DNA of 50,643 bases from an uncultured Caryophanales bacterium (lineage in GTDB: Bacteria > Bacillota_I > Bacilli_A > RFN20 > CAG-826). The stretch is from contig CAMVBL010000001.1 of assembly GCA_947165725.1 (NCBI GenBank), forward strand, positions 1 through 50,643. The letters are read 5' to 3'. The notes under the pieces were generated by a model. That model did no database searches. It had not been told where the DNA came from and worked only from the letters and a program-made list of their open reading frames with translations. Of the stretch, positions 44,122 to 50,643 are shown piece by piece. The first letter of the stretch is position 1; each line of letters opens with the position of its first letter. Both the position numbers and the translations under genes were made by a program.

Positions 44122-45582
44122 CTATTTCTTAGTGAGGTCCTTTAAGCCTGTAATATCTTCCACTACTTGGGCAATATTAAATAATTTAGATTCAGTGAAA
44201 TGATGAGAAGTGATATTAACACCAAATGGCATCTCACTTTCAAACCCTAATGGTAATGTAATTGATGGATAGCCACCTAAATTAGCAAATGCTAAATAGT
44301 TATCAGAAATAGCGGCATCCTTATTAAATGATTTCTTAGGTGTATCATCGCCAAACAAAGGAGCGATTGTTGGAGAAGCAGGGAGAATAATTGCGTCATT
44401 ACTTTCTAAGACTTTATTAAATGTTTCCACAATCATTCTTCTGCAGCGGAGCGCTCTTAAATATATTTCTTCTTGGTTTTCTTCTAGTAAGGAAATAGAG
44501 CCAATCACAAATCTTCTTCTAATACGATCAGAGAAACCTTCAGTTCTTACTTTAAAGAGCATTTCTTCAAATGTATCAGCGTCTTTATATGTGCCAAATT
44601 TAATACCGTCAAGATTAGCGTTATTACTTGTGGCTTCCGCACTTGAGATAATGTAATAAGCGGGATAAATAGCCTCTGCGATAGGCAAAGTAATTGAGAC
44701 GGTATTGATTTTATGACCTTTTTGTTTAAGTTCTTCGATTAATAAATCAAAGGCTTTTTTAATTGTTTCATCCTTTAAATCATCATAGATTTCTTTAATA
44801 ACAGCGAAAGTATATGGTTCTTTATTCTCTTTAATCGCGGCAACATAATCTTCCATTGGTAAAGAGGAAGAAGTTGTATCTTTATCATCATGTCCCCCTA
44901 AGACATTAAGTAATAAAGCGCTTTCCTTAACGTTCTTGGTGAAATATGAAACATGATCTAAAGAAGCAGAGAAAGTAAATAAACCAAATCTAGATATTTT
45001 GCCCCAGGTTGGTTTAAAGCCAACGAGCGCACTATAGGAAGCAGGCTTACGCACACTATCGCCTGTATCAGAGCCAATAGCGTAAGGGACTATACCTGCA
45101 GCACAAGCGGCAGCGCTACCACAAGAAGAGCCACCAACCATTCTTGTTTTGCTTTCATCCCAAGGATTATATGTTTTACCAAGATGACCACTACTACCTG
45201 TACCGCCCATCGCTAATTCATCTAATGTTGTTTTAGCAATTGGAATAGCTTTTTTATTCAATAATCTCGTATATACTTCAGCATCAAATGGAGGGAGGTA
45301 ACCTTCTAATAATCTAGAAGAGGCAGTTGTAGGAATATCTTTTGTGGAGAAATTATCTTTAATCGCAAAAGGTATACCCCATAAAGGATTATCCACTTCT
45401 ACTTCTTGCTTAGATAACTCACTAGCGAGTTTAATCGCTTCTTTTTCATAAATATATTCAAAGGCATTATTAGTGTCCCTTTTAATCTTTTCTAAAGCTT
45501 CTTTAACTAAATCTAAAGGAGTGACCTCTTTATTAACTAAGGCCTGATGTATTTCAAAGATGTTTTTAGATAAATAGTCCAT
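44122..45582 (-). CDS. gatA: Aspartyl/glutamyl-tRNA amidotransferase subunit A
   Basis: 486 residues from the ATG at 45582, which overlaps the gatC stop by one base; a longer frame to 45663 lies inside gatC. Amidase signature with the catalytic Lys in GIPFAIKDNFST, the cis-Ser in GGSSCGSAAAC and the nucleophile Ser in GSDTGDSVRKPA. Releases ammonia from glutamine for Gln-tRNA formation. Two glycines normally seen in the signature (GGSSGGS and SDTGGS) are Cys and Asp here. Confidence 0.96.
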   Translation of the reverse strand: MDYLSKNIFEIHQALVNKEVTPLDLVKEALEKIKRDTNNAFEYIYEKEAIKLASELSKQEVEVDNPLWGIPFAIKDNFSTKDIPTTASSRLLEGYLPPFDAEVYTRLLNKKAIPIAKTTLDELAMGGTGSSGHLGKTYNPWDESKTRMVGGSSCGSAAACAAGIVPYAIGSDTGDSVRKPASYSALVGFKPTWGKISRFGLFTFSASLDHVSYFTKNVKESALLLNVLGGHDDKDTTSSSLPMEDYVAAIKENKEPYTFAVIKEIYDDLKDETIKKAFDLLIEELKQKGHKINTVSITLPIAEAIYPAYYIISSAEATSNNANLDGIKFGTYKDADTFEEMLFKVRTEGFSDRIRRRFVIGSISLLEENQEEIYLRALRCRRMIVETFNKVLESNDAIILPASPTIAPLFGDDTPKKSFNKDAAISDNYLAFANLGGYPSITLPLGFESEMPFGVNITSHHFTESKLFNIAQVVEDITGLKDLTKK

Positions 45583-45878
45583 TATCTTACCACCTTTGGA
45601 ATGACAATTTGTCCTTCTTCCACTTTGGAGGCATTCTTTAAAGCCTCTTCTTGTGTCAAACAAGGTTCAGTTACATCTTCTCTTAAATAATCAGTCACTA
45701 AGTCATAAGGAAAGACCATGGGTTTAACATGGTCGATATTGGGAATATTCTTCATACATTCAATGGCTTCTAAGATATCAGCGTATTCTTCAGTTAATAC
45801 TTGAAGTTCAACTTCATCAATATCAAACATCAAATTATGCGCTGCTGCTAGAAGCGACTTTTGACTGACCTTTTTCAT
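45582..45878 (-). CDS. gatC: Aspartyl/glutamyl-tRNA amidotransferase subunit C
   Basis: 98 residues, the usual size. Helical N-terminus with LTEEYADILEAIECM and the DVTEPCLTQEEALKNAS segment that wraps GatA/GatB. One base after ligA. Confidence 0.93.
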   Translation of the reverse strand: MKKVSQKSLLAAAHNLMFDIDEVELQVLTEEYADILEAIECMKNIPNIDHVKPMVFPYDLVTDYLREDVTEPCLTQEEALKNASKVEEGQIVIPKVVR

Positions 45879-45879
45879 A

Positions 45880-50090
<4,211 letters not shown>

Positions 50091-50106
50091 ATATTGTTAA
50101 CAATAT
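50091..50106. repeat. Perfect 16-bp palindrome before pcrA
   Basis: ATATTGTTAACAATAT abuts the pcrA ATG (50088-50090). No Shine-Dalgarno sequence is seen here, so it may be an operator overlapping the transcript start or a small hairpin at the translation start. Confidence 0.5.
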
Positions 50107-50140
50107 ATTACAAAGAAAAGCGCTTACATGCAATAAAGAG

Positions 50141-50593
50141 TTAATTTTGTTTCACTCTTTGCGCATTTATGTATGTTAGACAGTCATCTATACCCGCAAT
50201 ATTATCAGTAATTGTGGCATCATTCACTTCCAAGATTGTTGGTGTACCAGTAATTGAGACTTCTTCATAGTTTTTAACGTTAATTATCTTATCTTCTTTA
50301 ATAGGAACAGTGTTTTCACTAGTATTCAAAAAATAGGTTTTTAGTGGACACGTGATAGCAAAATCTATCACTTCTTGTTGCATTTCGTGACAATAAGCAC
50401 ACGTCTCAGAATAAAAGAAAATAATGTAGCTTTTTTCTTCTTGATTTAAGATTTCTGGCCAGGTAATTGAATTATTAACCACTACTTCAAAATCTTTATA
50501 TGCTTTAAAAGATTCACTAGTATTTTCACTTTGTGAACAAGAAGCTAATAAACCAATACTTAATACAGAAACGATGAATCTAGATAATTTCAT
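50141..50593 (-). CDS. Thioredoxin-like lipoprotein
   Basis: 150 residues from the ATG at 50593. Lipoprotein signal with lipobox LLASC (Cys19), then a thioredoxin-like domain with IIFFYSETCAYCHEMQ (Cys65-x2-Cys68) and the cis-Pro segment TGTPTILEV. A surface-tethered disulfide reductase or isomerase. The pair Cys-Ala-Tyr-Cys is unusual but within thioredoxin-like variation. Same strand as pcrA, separated by about 50 bases. Confidence 0.88.
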   Translation of the reverse strand: MKLSRFIVSVLSIGLLASCSQSENTSESFKAYKDFEVVVNNSITWPEILNQEEKSYIIFFYSETCAYCHEMQQEVIDFAITCPLKTYFLNTSENTVPIKEDKIINVKNYEEVSITGTPTILEVNDATITDNIAGIDDCLTYINAQRVKQN

Positions 50594-50643
50594 ACCTACA
50601 ATTATCAAGTATTATTTTCTTAAAGTCCACGACGAAAAAACTA

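Overview
The window looks like a chromosomal segment of a low-GC, Gram-positive-type anaerobe from the Bacilli / former Tenericutes side of the Firmicutes (RF39/RFN20-like gut lineages would fit; this placement is inference). TGA is used as a stop, for example at the end of the lysine-binding lipoprotein gene (28488-28490), so this is not a Mycoplasma/Spiroplasma code. Superoxide reductase and a Feo ferrous-iron system fit anaerobic life.

Region 1 (1-26,020, all minus strand) is a surface-protein region. It holds eleven exported proteins, nine of them with an N-terminus of the SipW-cognate/TasA-camelysin kind (a hydrophobic segment ending in Ala-Trp-Phe/Tyr), plus one giant BspA-like leucine-rich-repeat protein. 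At least three transcription units begin with a cyclic-di-GMP-I (GEMM) riboswitch. Unit C (25866 to 21369) has two proteins. Unit B (21150 to 10761) has four. Unit A (8720 to the window's left edge) has five paralogues with calcium-loop-like motifs and a shared C-terminal EGW/EGY motif, followed by a membrane-anchored McrB-like AAA+ ATPase and a partner gene that runs off the window. Two smaller units (10396-9641 and 9443-9069) have structured leaders of unknown class. The three riboswitches share a promoter layout, a GNRA-capped P2 that covaries between copies, and an odd duplicated 3' strand.

Region 2 (26,100-31,850) has superoxide reductase, a small membrane protein, a lysine riboswitch driving a three-gene lysine-type ABC transporter, glyA, and an orphan RelB/DinJ-like antitoxin with a relO-like operator.

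Region 3 (31,970-41,260) has two PlsC-type acyltransferases with zinc ribbons, a NifU-like Fe-S protein, tRNA-Gln, and the feo iron-uptake operon. The feo operon has two FeoA proteins, FeoB split at the GTPase/membrane junction, and accessory proteins. It follows a DtxR-family regulator and a promoter flanked by two identical 18-bp operators.

Region 4 (41,230-50,643) has, on the minus strand, a thioredoxin-like lipoprotein and a housekeeping operon pcrA-ligA-gatC-gatA-gatB-galE. These are followed by tRNA-Arg, tRNA-Ala and a compact structured non-coding RNA that begins three bases after the tRNA-Ala CCA.

The most interesting candidate system is the c-di-GMP-controlled array of TasA-like surface proteins and its linkage to a membrane-bound McrB-like ATPase pair. 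No diguanylate cyclase, phosphodiesterase or SipW-type signal peptidase is visible inside the window.
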